Source of the DNA: an uncultured Latescibacterota bacterium
Lineage (GTDB): Bacteria; Latescibacterota; UBA2968; UBA8231
Direction: 5' to 3'
NCBI GenBank assembly: GCA_951813615.1
Contig: OX638377.1
Location: forward strand, 4,304,599-4,368,598
Length of the DNA stretch: 64,000 nucleotides
The notes beneath the pieces are model-generated. The model did not search any database. It saw nothing but the letters and a program-made list of their open reading frames with translations, and was not told the origin of the DNA. A program made the translations under genes and the position numbers. Below, in pieces: positions 8,028-16,878 of this stretch. Within the stretch, counting starts at the first letter, position 1. Every line of letters begins with the position of its first letter.

Positions 8028-9959
8028 CTAATAGTCGGTCGCCGCGCCGCCTTCGGCTTTGGACATTTCTACATGGCCGGTGGATGGCGACAGGGAGGAA
8101 TGGTTGAGTTCAGCAGCCGTCAATTTTTCTATGTTTTCGCGAAGATAGGCGAGGACATCGGGACGGTGCTTTGCGTAACACAGTGGGGGCAATCGCAGTC
8201 CGTCGGTGAGCGGAGGCCAGTTAATATGTGCAGTGGGTGGCTTTTGTCGATTGACGGTCAAAATCGCTGCGAGCCGCCCGGCGGCGAATAGGTTTTCGCT
8301 TTGAGTAACAAGGCGCAGTTGTTCGTAGTAGCGGTTGAGTTGCCCGTCGGCAATGCGCGCTTCATCGGCGGCGATGCTCTCTAGGTAGCCGTCCGGCAGG
8401 CGGCGCATGACGTGGCTGGGGCGCGAGTTTAGCCCTGGCAGGCGTGCCTGAAGCACGTCGCTATATCCGTACACATCGATCAACTTCTGATCTGTGCGGG
8501 CAAAAAAGGGCGCCATTCCCATATCGCACAGATGAATGACCGGTACTTGGGAACGAGCGATAATTTTGCCCAGCCGCGAGCTGGGATGGTCAGGATATAT
8601 TTCGGCGTCGCCGCGCCGGAAAGCAACGTAATCCATTATGCTTGTCCCGCGATGATACGCCGCCCTTTCGTCCGAAATGCCAGCGGCCTCGGTCGGATCC
8701 GCTTTGTGATACGCAAGGGGCGACCTCAGCGGCGTATGTGGCAGCGCGACCATCCACAGCACGGCAAAAGCCGCGGGCATCGGCGCACCCTGCCACCAAG
8801 CGGCCGGTGGCGCAGAAAGCTGCTGCTTGCGGTCTTTCCGTCGCGATCGTGCGCTTTTGCGCCCGGCGAACCGCGCTCGGATTGTTGTCGTGATTTCCTC
8901 CCACTGGTCAACGAGGACCACAACCGCCAGCAGGTACGGGTACGTGAAGAACCGCCCCCCCATGTAATCCGCTCCCGTGTACAGCGTGTAGACCAGATGC
9001 AGGGCGGCACCCGAGGCGAGCGCGCGGGAAGCACTGTTGCGCGAGACCAACCAGACCAGTGCCGCGAAAATAATCGGCAGGACCGGCGGGTCGTTTCTCA
9101 AGGTAAAGAGATAATAGTGAAGGCCGTTTTGTATCGACACCGCACGCGAAAGCCCGCTGCCAAGTTTGCTGTAAGCGGTCATCGGCAGCGGAAATCCAAA
9201 ATACAGCAGCGAAAAGGCTGTCCACGCGGCCAGCGGTAAAAGTAATAAAACCACTGCGCCGACCAGAACTCCCCGAGGACACGCCCGCCGCATCTCCCAA
9301 AGCGCGTAACACAGCGGCGGCCAGACAATTAGGGCGAAGTCGTGACGAAACAGCGGTGCGAGACCGGCTAGGGCGGCCAACGCAAGCAACGCCCTGTCCT
9401 TCCCAGGGGCTTCTTGCCCGTGCCAGAGTTGTTGCCAAAAAATCAAAAACCCGACCAGCGCTGCGTAACCAAAGGGATTGTGAAGTCCCGACCAAGTAAA
9501 ATCCATGTACGAGTTAGACGCGGTCAAAACCAGCATCGCAGTGGCCCATTTTGCCGGCGTTTTGAGCACCAACGCCAACAGCGCAAGGGCGATGCCATTC
9601 AAAACAATCGCCTGCACAGCGAAATTGACAAAGTAGTCCGTCGTAAACAGTCGCCCGAATGCGGTTGAAAAAAAGCCTATGACGCTGGTGAAAAGTTGAA
9701 TCCGTTCATGCGGATTCCAACGCAGGCCGTTGCCGGCGAACAGTTGCTCAACCTGCCGTGTGATGATCCAGAAATCGTCGCACAGCCACGCGTTTTTGAA
9801 AAACGCAAAGGCAAACAGTGCCCCAGCACACCCCGCTGCTGCCACAGCCCATCGGTCGCGGGTGTCGGCAGGGACCATATGTTTGCTCTCGCTGTGCGCA
9901 TTTTGTTCTCGGACGAGCGAGCGGCCGGTCTGCCGTCGAGATTGCCTACGCTTGGCCAA
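8028..9959 (-). CDS. AftB-like GT-C membrane glycosyltransferase
   Basis: 643 residues, starting at TTG 9959 with GGAGGTG upstream; this start gives the MAKRR tail shared with neighbouring genes. After the basic tail and first helix comes 'WLCDDFWIITRQVEQLFAGNGLRWNPHERIQLFTS' (D61, D62). The DD motif with a following 'GxGLxWNPxERxxxxTS' matches polyprenyl-phosphate arabinofuranosyltransferase AftB and its many uncharacterised relatives. About 9-10 helices precede a soluble C-terminal domain (from about residue 400). Function beyond GT-C transferase is inference. It lies between the IS-split TMTC gene and the GT39-like gene on the same strand. Confidence 0.72.
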   Translation of the reverse strand: MAKRRQSRRQTGRSLVREQNAHSESKHMVPADTRDRWAVAAAGCAGALFAFAFFKNAWLCDDFWIITRQVEQLFAGNGLRWNPHERIQLFTSVIGFFSTAFGRLFTTDYFVNFAVQAIVLNGIALALLALVLKTPAKWATAMLVLTASNSYMDFTWSGLHNPFGYAALVGFLIFWQQLWHGQEAPGKDRALLALAALAGLAPLFRHDFALIVWPPLCYALWEMRRACPRGVLVGAVVLLLLPLAAWTAFSLLYFGFPLPMTAYSKLGSGLSRAVSIQNGLHYYLFTLRNDPPVLPIIFAALVWLVSRNSASRALASGAALHLVYTLYTGADYMGGRFFTYPYLLAVVVLVDQWEEITTTIRARFAGRKSARSRRKDRKQQLSAPPAAWWQGAPMPAAFAVLWMVALPHTPLRSPLAYHKADPTEAAGISDERAAYHRGTSIMDYVAFRRGDAEIYPDHPSSRLGKIIARSQVPVIHLCDMGMAPFFARTDQKLIDVYGYSDVLQARLPGLNSRPSHVMRRLPDGYLESIAADEARIADGQLNRYYEQLRLVTQSENLFAAGRLAAILTVNRQKPPTAHINWPPLTDGLRLPPLCYAKHRPDVLAYLRENIEKLTAAELNHSSLSPSTGHVEMSKAEGGAATDY

Positions 9960-10006
9960 GGACCACCTCCAATGTGTGGTTATTCGAAGTAGCTAGCGAC
10001 CGCCTA

Positions 10007-11108
10007 TCACTCGACATTTCCTTCCATCGCCTTTAGCACCGCCTTGCGGTTGGCCTGCGCGCTTTCCAAAGTCGGATCGAGAGAGAGCGCATGGTCGAAG
10101 CGCTCCAACGCCTCGTCATTTTTGCCTAAGTAGAGGAAGACGACACCCATGTTACCATGAGCTACTGCGTCGCTCGGATCGATGTCGGTGAGACGTTGAA
10201 AAAGTTCCAGCGCCTCGTCGTAGCGCTGCTGATCTAACCTCAAATGGGCTAGCCTACGAATAGCCTGCGTATGATGTGGGTCTATGTCGAAGGCGCGCAT
10301 GTAGTATTCTGCCGCTACCTCGGGTTGCCCATTGTCCTGTGCTGTCTGCCCCATGAGAAAATGCAATTCGGCGGCCTGCGACGAGGCCGGGTCCAACGCC
10401 ACCGCCTGCGCGATGAGGTCAATGGCTTCTTCGTAGCGTCCCTGTGGCATGAGTATCTCGGCCAATCTCTGCACAAGGTCAACATTTTGCGGGTTGCGCT
10501 CGATGGCGCGACGCAGGTGCGTTTCCACCTCGTCGGAACGTCCCAGCGCATTGAGAATCGCGCTGAGATTTATATGGGCCTCAAAAAAATCCGAGTCTTG
10601 TTCTATAACGATGCGGATTGCGTCGAGAGCTTCCTCGTAGCGTCCCTGCTTGTACAGGGCGTCGCTTAAGTTGAAGTGGGCAATTTTTGCCTGCGGGTTG
10701 CGCTCGATGGCGCGACGCAGGTGGTGTTCGGCTTCCTCAAAGTGTCCCAACTCATTGAGAATTGCGCCGAGTGTAGCATGAGTCTCAGAAGAATCTGGGG
10801 CTTGTTCTGCTGCGACGCGAACGGCGGCGAGGGCTGCTTCGTACTGTCCCTGTTTGTACAGGGTGTTACCTAAGGGGAGGAGGACATTCCGCTTCTGCGG
10901 GTTGAGCGCGATGACGCGGCGCAGGTGATCCTCGGCTTCCTCAAAGCGTCCCAGTTTGTTGAGCACCATGCTGAGATTGAAATGTAACCCATCGTCGTCC
11001 GGACGTTGTGTGACGACGACGCGGTACGCGTCGAGGGCTTCCGCGTACCGGCCCAGATTATGCAGGGCCTTGCCTAAGTGACGGTGGGCATCCTGGGCCT
11101 GCGGGTTA
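10007..11108 (-). pseudogene. C-terminal TPR half of IS-split TMTC-like gene
   Basis: An open frame of about 366 codons runs from the left end of the IS to the stop at 10007. It holds about nine TPR units ('NPQAQDAHRHLGKALHNLGRYAEAL', 'NKLGRFEEAEDHLRRVIALNPQ' and so on) and ends like the intact paralogue ('DAVAHGNMGVVFLYLGKNDEALERFDHALSLDPTLE'). It has no natural start codon; the first internal ATG is at 10969. The matching N-terminal half lies on the far side of the element. Removing the element and one TA copy leaves the two halves one base out of frame, so simple excision would not restore the gene. Confidence 0.8.
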
Positions 11109-12052
11109 AGAGCCTATACGAAAATTATGTTAATCGGTCGACGATCCGAAAAATGATGAGCACCGAAGCTACGTGAATTAATGCTTGGTAATGGGTACTT
11201 TTTTTCTCCCATCGGATCAGCAGTCGGCGGAACCGATTATGCCAAGCATGGGTTCGTTCGACGACCCATCGCCGCGCCGGATGCTTCTTTTTGACGGGCC
11301 TCTTGGCCCTTTCGGCTTCACTCTTGGCTACGTGTAGATGATAGTCGCGTTCCTCGACTCCTTCGATGACATCGTCGTAGTTATAGCCTTGGTCCAGACA
11401 CAGATGATGCAAACGATAGACGACTTTCTCCGGCCTTTTCACCACGAGGCCATCCAACGTCGCCAGCGCGACCGTTTTGTCATGCGTATTCGCGCCGGTT
11501 ATTTCCACCGCCAGCGGCGCACCACGCTGGTCGGTCAACACCGACCGTTTGGTGCCCGTTTTACTCCGATCCACCGGGGAAGGACCCGTCGCTTCGCCGC
11601 CCAACGGCGCTTTGGTAATCACCCCGTCGAGGGCTTGCCATTTCCACGCAATGCCCACCTGCGTATCATAGTAGTGCAGCAGGGTTTGCCAAGCGTGGAG
11701 AAACACGCCTTGTTGAACCCAGTGTCGAAACCGGCCATGCACGGTCGATCCGGGGGCGTAGGTTTCCCGCGGAATAACCTGCCATTGACAGCCGCTGCGT
11801 AACACAAAGATAATGGCGTCGAAAAGGACGCGATTGGGCGTGGACGGACGCCCGACGGTGCCGGGTGGTTTGTCCGGCCCCAGAATCGGGGCAATCAAAT
11901 CCCACAACGCATCCGGGGTACGCCAGATCGTATCCAGCGAATCGGTCTTGGTGGCCATGGCTTTCCTCCTCTTGGTTGAGGGCAAATGATACGGAAAGCG
12001 TAGGTCGCCAAGACCTTGTTATCAACTGGAAAGCAATTTTCGTATAGGCTCT
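11109..12052 (-). mobile_element. IS5-family insertion sequence (944 bp)
   Basis: Both ends carry the same 18-bp perfect inverted repeat, AGAGCCTATACGAAAATT (11109-11126, and its complement at 12035-12052). The element is flanked on each side by TA (11107-11108 and 12053-12054), as for the TA-targeting branch of the IS5 family. It holds one transposase gene on the minus strand. It interrupts a TMTC-like gene inside the TPR-coding part. Perfect ends and an intact transposase suggest a recent, possibly still active insertion. Confidence 0.9.
11125..11958 (-). CDS. IS5-family DDE transposase
   Basis: 277 residues from ATG 11958, which has a near-perfect AGGAGG about 6 bases upstream; a longer frame to 11985 is less likely. 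The N-terminal DUF4096-like region contains 'LWDLIAPILGP... NRVLFDAIIFVLRSGCQWQVIPRE'. The catalytic triad is visible as D111 ('WQALDGVITKAPLGG'), D189 ('LCLDQGYNYDDV') and E234 ('RRWVVERTHAWHNRFRRLLIRWE'), which is the IS5 arrangement. The stop lies inside the left inverted repeat. Full length with no frameshift. It cuts and joins the ends of the element it sits in. Confidence 0.93.
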   Translation of the reverse strand: MATKTDSLDTIWRTPDALWDLIAPILGPDKPPGTVGRPSTPNRVLFDAIIFVLRSGCQWQVIPRETYAPGSTVHGRFRHWVQQGVFLHAWQTLLHYYDTQVGIAWKWQALDGVITKAPLGGEATGPSPVDRSKTGTKRSVLTDQRGAPLAVEITGANTHDKTVALATLDGLVVKRPEKVVYRLHHLCLDQGYNYDDVIEGVEERDYHLHVAKSEAERAKRPVKKKHPARRWVVERTHAWHNRFRRLLIRWEKKSTHYQALIHVASVLIIFRIVDRLT

Positions 12053-13552
12053 TAGCGCAATAGCGCGACGCAGATGTTTCTCTGCTTCCTCATACCGGCC
12101 CAACGCAATGAGGACCTCACCGAGGGTGTTATGGGTCTTAAAGTAATCCGGGCGTTGCTCTACCGCGACGCGGGCAGCATCAAGAGCCTCCTCATACCGG
12201 CCCTGATTATACAGGGCATTGCCTAAGTGACGGTGAGCATTCCGTGCCTGCGGGTTAAGAGCAATGATGTGGCGATTGAACGTTTCTTCGTCCCGATAAA
12301 TGCTTGCCTGACGCCAAGTCAGCATCCCCAGCGCAACGAGAGCCACCGCCGCAACTCCTAGCGCACCCTTTTGCCACAAGCCCGGGAAGCAACGGACGCC
12401 ATGGGTAACTGCACCAATGACGACGGCCATGACCCCGATGCCAGCAAGATACTGAAAGCGATCAGCGACAAAAGAATACTTCATATAGCCGTGACCGACG
12501 AAGCCCAACGCCGGCGATAACGTCACCGCAAAAAACAACGCCCCAACCAGCGGTCCACGCCCAATCCGCGGCCGGAAGTGCCAGAGGGCCACCATCAGCG
12601 CGACAGCGGCGATGAGATACCCCCAAGCCAGCGGGTCGGTGACGCGGATGTCCCAACGCGGATAAATAACGGCTAGGTCCGTCGGCCACAGCAACTTACC
12701 TATGTAAAACCACAGGGCACGGGCGGCGATGAGCGTCCGCTCGATCAATGAATAATCGAGAGACATTGTTCTCACAGACCGGTGAAACGACAAATCACCG
12801 ATCGTGATGGCTAGCCCTACCGCGAAAAACGGCGCTAGCCGCAACAGATCGGTCGAGGTCACTCGGCCTTGTTTCCACCAATGACAGATCAAAAGCGACA
12901 CCGGTAGAGTAACCGCAATGGACTTGCTCAGCAGTGCCGTCGCATACAACGCTAGCGACCCCGCATACCGCCGCGAATTCGGCTGCTCCACAAAGCGCAT
13001 CCACATCAGCACCGCCGCGAAATAGAACAAGCCCGATAGCACATCCTTGCGCTCAATGACCCAAGCCACCGACTCCACGTGCAATGGATGCACGGCAAAC
13101 ACCGCGGCCACTATCCACGCACCGGGCACCACCAACCGACGTAGGAGATGCCACAATAGCAGCGTATTTGCTAAGTGCAGCAGCACATTGACGATGTGAT
13201 AGCCAGCCGGGTCAAATCCCCACAGCTTGTGCTCCAACCAGAAGGTCGTATAGACCAAAGGCCAGTAGTGGGTCTCATTTTCAATAGCGCCGGGAGAGAA
13301 CCAGATTTGCCACAGACCCGATACTTCTCGCACCGGATCAGTCTTGATACATAGATTATCGTCCCAGACGAATCCTCCCCACAACATCGCTGGCAGATAG
13401 CTGACGACCACCAGCAAGCCGAGTGCGACAAGGGCTAACACATCCTGCCGTGCATAGGATGTCGCCACTGTTAGGGGTTTTGCATCTTTATGAGCCGCCT
13501 GCCTGCGCTCCTGCCGCGACGGCTTGGATGAAGCCGATTGTTGACGCTTCAT
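11666..13552 (-). CDS. TMTC-like GT-C transferase, truncated by IS and read into it
   Basis: The N-terminal half of a close paralogue of the gene at 3769-6186. It has a basic tail (MKRQQSASSKPSRQERRQAA), the loop motif 'GGFVWDDNLCIKTDPV', 'HPLHVESVAWVIERKDVLSG', about ten helices and then two TPR units. At codon CTA (12055-12053) the frame enters the IS and continues for about 129 residues of IS-antisense sequence (starting 'RAYTKIAF') to a stop at 11666. The whole membrane catalytic domain is intact, so a transferase without most of its TPRs could still be made. I chose ATG 13552; GTG 13564 is an alternative, and neither has a clear Shine-Dalgarno site. The TPR remainder is at 10007-11108. 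Confidence 0.75.
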   Translation of the reverse strand: MKRQQSASSKPSRQERRQAAHKDAKPLTVATSYARQDVLALVALGLLVVVSYLPAMLWGGFVWDDNLCIKTDPVREVSGLWQIWFSPGAIENETHYWPLVYTTFWLEHKLWGFDPAGYHIVNVLLHLANTLLLWHLLRRLVVPGAWIVAAVFAVHPLHVESVAWVIERKDVLSGLFYFAAVLMWMRFVEQPNSRRYAGSLALYATALLSKSIAVTLPVSLLICHWWKQGRVTSTDLLRLAPFFAVGLAITIGDLSFHRSVRTMSLDYSLIERTLIAARALWFYIGKLLWPTDLAVIYPRWDIRVTDPLAWGYLIAAVALMVALWHFRPRIGRGPLVGALFFAVTLSPALGFVGHGYMKYSFVADRFQYLAGIGVMAVVIGAVTHGVRCFPGLWQKGALGVAAVALVALGMLTWRQASIYRDEETFNRHIIALNPQARNAHRHLGNALYNQGRYEEALDAARVAVEQRPDYFKTHNTLGEVLIALGRYEEAEKHLRRAIALRAYTKIAFQLITRSWRPTLSVSFALNQEEESHGHQDRFAGYDLAYPGCVVGFDCPDSGAGQTTRHRRASVHAQSRPFRRHYLCVTQRLSMAGYSAGNLRPRIDRAWPVSTLGSTRRVSPRLANPAALL

Positions 13553-13711
13553 AACAGAACGCACCAGCCAGCAGTGAAATTCGCGCCGCTGTGGCTCGCC
13601 CTCTCTGTCTGCCCTCTGTTCGCCATTTTCGTCTCCATAAAGAGGCTATTGTTCGCTTTCTTCACTGTTGCACACTATCGAGGTATTTGCCAGAGTGCTG
13701 GTCTTAACCAA

Positions 13712-15313
13712 TCATTTCCGCGAAGAAAGATAGAGAATCGGTATTTCTCGGTTGGTACATAATTGCATCACTCTTTTTTTTAGTTGTCTTTCCGACTTGA
13801 AGTTGAAGATGTGGTAGGCAATCTGTGGATGCGTCCACTGCCACAGACTATCCTTTTCGGGATCATTATCGCGTTTTTCGTTCCACCATTGCTCGGTCCA
13901 TCCCGTCAGACTGTAGCTATAGGCACCCACGAATTGCACGGTGATGGACCATATCAACAATGCGCCAAATAGCATTCGCATTCGCTGGTTGGTAACAACC
14001 CGCTCAATGATCGGAATCATTAACAGCGCAAAAAACGGGGCTGTATCGACAATGGACCGGTAGCCATAGGTCATGCCGCCCCACCAATCGTACCATTTAG
14101 ACGCCAGCAAGATCAGCAGAGCAGTTGCCACTTGTAGGGGAATTAGAGAGCGGTAGCGCGGCACTTTCCACGCCAGCGCCCCACCGACAAGGCCAAATAA
14201 CAGTACCGGCGAAAAGAAAACTAGCCCCCGAGAGGGGCTAATGAATAGCCCCGGTAGGCTTTCCCACAAGGGACTTTGCCAGAGATCGTCGGACCCTGTG
14301 GCCGCAAGCGCGATTCTTTTCGATGTGACAGTCTGTCCAAACTCGAGAGGATTGCCAAAGTAATAGCCATTGTAAGCAGCAAGGATAGCGGCAAAAGGCA
14401 AACCAGCGAGCACAAAAGCGGCGAACCAGCGGCGGTTCACACATAGCAGATACACCCCCACACAAACAACGACCACAGCACTTGTCGGGCGGCACCACAC
14501 CGCCATACCTAGCGCCGCACCACAGTAAGCTGCATAGCGTTTTCGCTCTGGGATACCGACTAGGAAATAGGCACTAAGAGTTGAAAAAAAGGTGTTCGCC
14601 GGATGCTGCCAAAGAGCTTGGCTACTAATGGGCCACGCGCAACTGCCCAGCCCGAACGTCAGAGCCACCAGAAACGCCGGTAGGGGTGCGACGAAGCGGC
14701 GCGATGTAAAAAAAACGAACAATGCCGCAGACGCAATCAGCAAAGAGGCAGTCAAAGCACCACCGTGCCACCACCAGTACCGGTCGGATTCAATATCGAC
14801 GAAAAGATCGAGAAACGCATATACCGGTAGCCCAACAATTGCTGATCCAATACCAAAGGTGTTCACATACTCATCGGGGCGCGTGGTTTTAGCAAGATAG
14901 TAGCGTCCTCTAGGCTTCAGTTGACCCTTTTCATACAGGTCATTGACCTCGCGATTCCAAGCATCGAGGGTGACTCCGCGCGGTTCCTTGCTCGGCTGTT
15001 CCAGTATCCAAGTGAAAGCACCCGGCGCATCTAGCGGGCTAAGCGAAAAGGCGTGGCGCTTTAGCATATTCACACTGAACAACATGTTGCCTTCCTGATC
15101 ACCGCCGGGAAGAAAATCGCCGTTACTCACGTACGCACCGAAGCAAAGGAAGAACAAGAGAATGGGCAGCAAGTATCTCGACAAAGCCACTTCGCCCGCA
15201 GTCTGCCTAGCTTTTGCGTCGTCGCGGGCCGCCCGCCTGCGCTCCCGCCGCGACGGCTTGGATGGGGCCGATCGTTGGCGCGGCGTCTTTTTCGTTAGTC
15301 TTCTTTTGGCCAT
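13712..15313 (-). CDS. GT-C-like polytopic membrane protein
   Basis: 533 residues. The basic tail 'MAKRRLTKKTPRQRSAPSKP...RRERRRAARDDAKARQ' is nearly the same as in the TMTC-like neighbour. About 10 membrane helices follow, with a long first external loop (residues about 62-150) that contains 'GGDQEGN' and 'RPDEYVNTFGIGSAI'. Later motifs are 'WPISSQALWQHPANTFF' and 'WCRPTSAVVVV'. The layout resembles uncharacterised GT-C (GT39/RgtA-D-like) proteins, but the catalytic residue is not certain. ATG start in the array, 32 nt after the preceding stop. Probably another envelope glycosyltransferase. Confidence 0.68.
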   Translation of the reverse strand: MAKRRLTKKTPRQRSAPSKPSRRERRRAARDDAKARQTAGEVALSRYLLPILLFFLCFGAYVSNGDFLPGGDQEGNMLFSVNMLKRHAFSLSPLDAPGAFTWILEQPSKEPRGVTLDAWNREVNDLYEKGQLKPRGRYYLAKTTRPDEYVNTFGIGSAIVGLPVYAFLDLFVDIESDRYWWWHGGALTASLLIASAALFVFFTSRRFVAPLPAFLVALTFGLGSCAWPISSQALWQHPANTFFSTLSAYFLVGIPERKRYAAYCGAALGMAVWCRPTSAVVVVCVGVYLLCVNRRWFAAFVLAGLPFAAILAAYNGYYFGNPLEFGQTVTSKRIALAATGSDDLWQSPLWESLPGLFISPSRGLVFFSPVLLFGLVGGALAWKVPRYRSLIPLQVATALLILLASKWYDWWGGMTYGYRSIVDTAPFFALLMIPIIERVVTNQRMRMLFGALLIWSITVQFVGAYSYSLTGWTEQWWNEKRDNDPEKDSLWQWTHPQIAYHIFNFKSERQLKKRVMQLCTNREIPILYLSSRK

Positions 15314-15345
15314 TTAATAACCTAAGAGTTCTATGCTTTTTGTGA

Positions 15346-16776
15346 CTATTGCTCTTTTATTTCCGTCTTTTCGTCGGCAAAGCGGATGCCCGCATTGGGC
15401 GGAGGAGTGGGCGCATCGGGATAGAATTTGCGCATTAGCTTGGTGAAGGTGCCGCCGGTGATCGTCGGGGTGTACTCCTGCCATGGGCGAATGGCCGGCT
15501 CGTCTGCGTCTCGGCGCAGGATTCGGATGGGGCCGAATGTTTTTTCCACTGAGTAGCCAGGAATGGAAGTAGCCGGGTCCGCCGACACGATGTGGCTGAC
15601 CGAGGCTGCAATCTCTGTCACCTCCATGTTTTTTTGGTCCGCAAATATGAGGTGCCCTTTGGCGGCATAGAATGGGATCGCGCGATGCAGATAGTAATAA
15701 CCGGGGAGGCTGGAATAGGGACGGTCAACCTGCCACACGGCGGAGACTCCGGGCGCGCTGGCAAGATAGCGGTACGCAGCGAAAATCGGGTCCTTATTGC
15801 GCAGGAAGCCACCAATGCCGCTCGGCCCTGTACGGGACTGATACACTCTGGCTTGGTACGGCAGTGCGTTCAGGATGCCAGCTAGGGAAACTGCTGCGAA
15901 GGATGCCGCCAGCGTGAGGGCAGTCAACCCCAACGATGAGCGCGGTTTGTTTTTCCATAACCACGCCAGCATATCCGCGCTCACCAGCAAATAGAGCGGA
16001 ATGATGGCGAAGACGAAGCGATACATCTTGTGCCACTGTGTAGAGTGGATCAGGAGCATCAGGGCGATGAGTGTCAGCAGCAAAGCGTAACGGCGGAGAT
16101 CGCGCAGGGCCGCTAAGACACACAGGGATACCAGCCCCATGCTGGCGATCAAGAGCCAATAGAGGTAATCCCATGCCGGGCTCGCACCGGTGATCAGGTC
16201 GTCCATGGCGAGATTGAGTCGGGTGTAGACTAGGTAGGAGTGAAACAAGCCACCGTCCCATGTGATCGCGTCAAATATGCCGACGCCGACAAAAACCGTG
16301 GCCGCCGCCAGCACAAAGTGCCACCGGGCAAAAAAGTACATGCCCGCCGGAATGAGCAGGGCGATCGCGCAAAACACGAGCTTGACGCCGCCGACGTACC
16401 AGAAAGGCTGACCAAGACCGACGATGTCGAACAGCTTCAACACCCCGGCAATCAACCCGGGCACCAGCCACGAGCGCGCACCGTAGAAGTACTCCCAGTA
16501 GATTACGCCGCTGCCGAAGACCAGGCGGTGGGCCGGCTCCAGATACTGCATGATTTCGTCGGGGTGCAAGACGAAGTCGCCGGACAGGGCAATGGCCGCC
16601 CGTGCGACAAAGGCCAGAGCGAGCACCGGCAGCAAAAATTTCCACGGCCGCTCGTCCGGAGGGGCCGGATGTAGCAGGAGGTCGGACATCGAGCATAGGC
16701 GCACAGACCAAGGTAGCGCCTGCTTGCGCTTATCTCGGCGTTCGGCTGCGCCGCGACCATGCTTGCGCTTCGACAA
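15346..16776 (-). CDS. GT22 (ALG9/PIG-B)-like mannosyltransferase with internal deletion
   Basis: 476 residues, starting at TTG 16776 with AGGAGA upstream. It is a close tandem copy of the next gene (16879-18606): the same MSKR basic tail, and the GT22 loop motif 'LHPDEIMQYLEPAHRLVFG' with the HPDE acid pair. Compared with that copy it lacks 91 residues after 'FFARWHF', including the segment with 'HKPMTEFVA', and goes straight to 'VLAAATVFVG'. The lost stretch contains about three helices, and the family's HKE[F/Y]RF motif reads HKMYRF here. It may therefore be inactive or altered in specificity, although the frame is intact. Confidence 0.78.
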   Translation of the reverse strand: MSKRKHGRGAAERRDKRKQALPWSVRLCSMSDLLLHPAPPDERPWKFLLPVLALAFVARAAIALSGDFVLHPDEIMQYLEPAHRLVFGSGVIYWEYFYGARSWLVPGLIAGVLKLFDIVGLGQPFWYVGGVKLVFCAIALLIPAGMYFFARWHFVLAAATVFVGVGIFDAITWDGGLFHSYLVYTRLNLAMDDLITGASPAWDYLYWLLIASMGLVSLCVLAALRDLRRYALLLTLIALMLLIHSTQWHKMYRFVFAIIPLYLLVSADMLAWLWKNKPRSSLGLTALTLAASFAAVSLAGILNALPYQARVYQSRTGPSGIGGFLRNKDPIFAAYRYLASAPGVSAVWQVDRPYSSLPGYYYLHRAIPFYAAKGHLIFADQKNMEVTEIAASVSHIVSADPATSIPGYSVEKTFGPIRILRRDADEPAIRPWQEYTPTITGGTFTKLMRKFYPDAPTPPPNAGIRFADEKTEIKEQ

Positions 16777-16878
16777 AATCTATCTCCTAGGTGTGCTTAT
16801 TCATCTTAGATATCAAGGCCGGTCAACGTCCCTTCTCCCGAAACGTTCAATAGGAATTGATTGTGCTCCATTTTGTGA

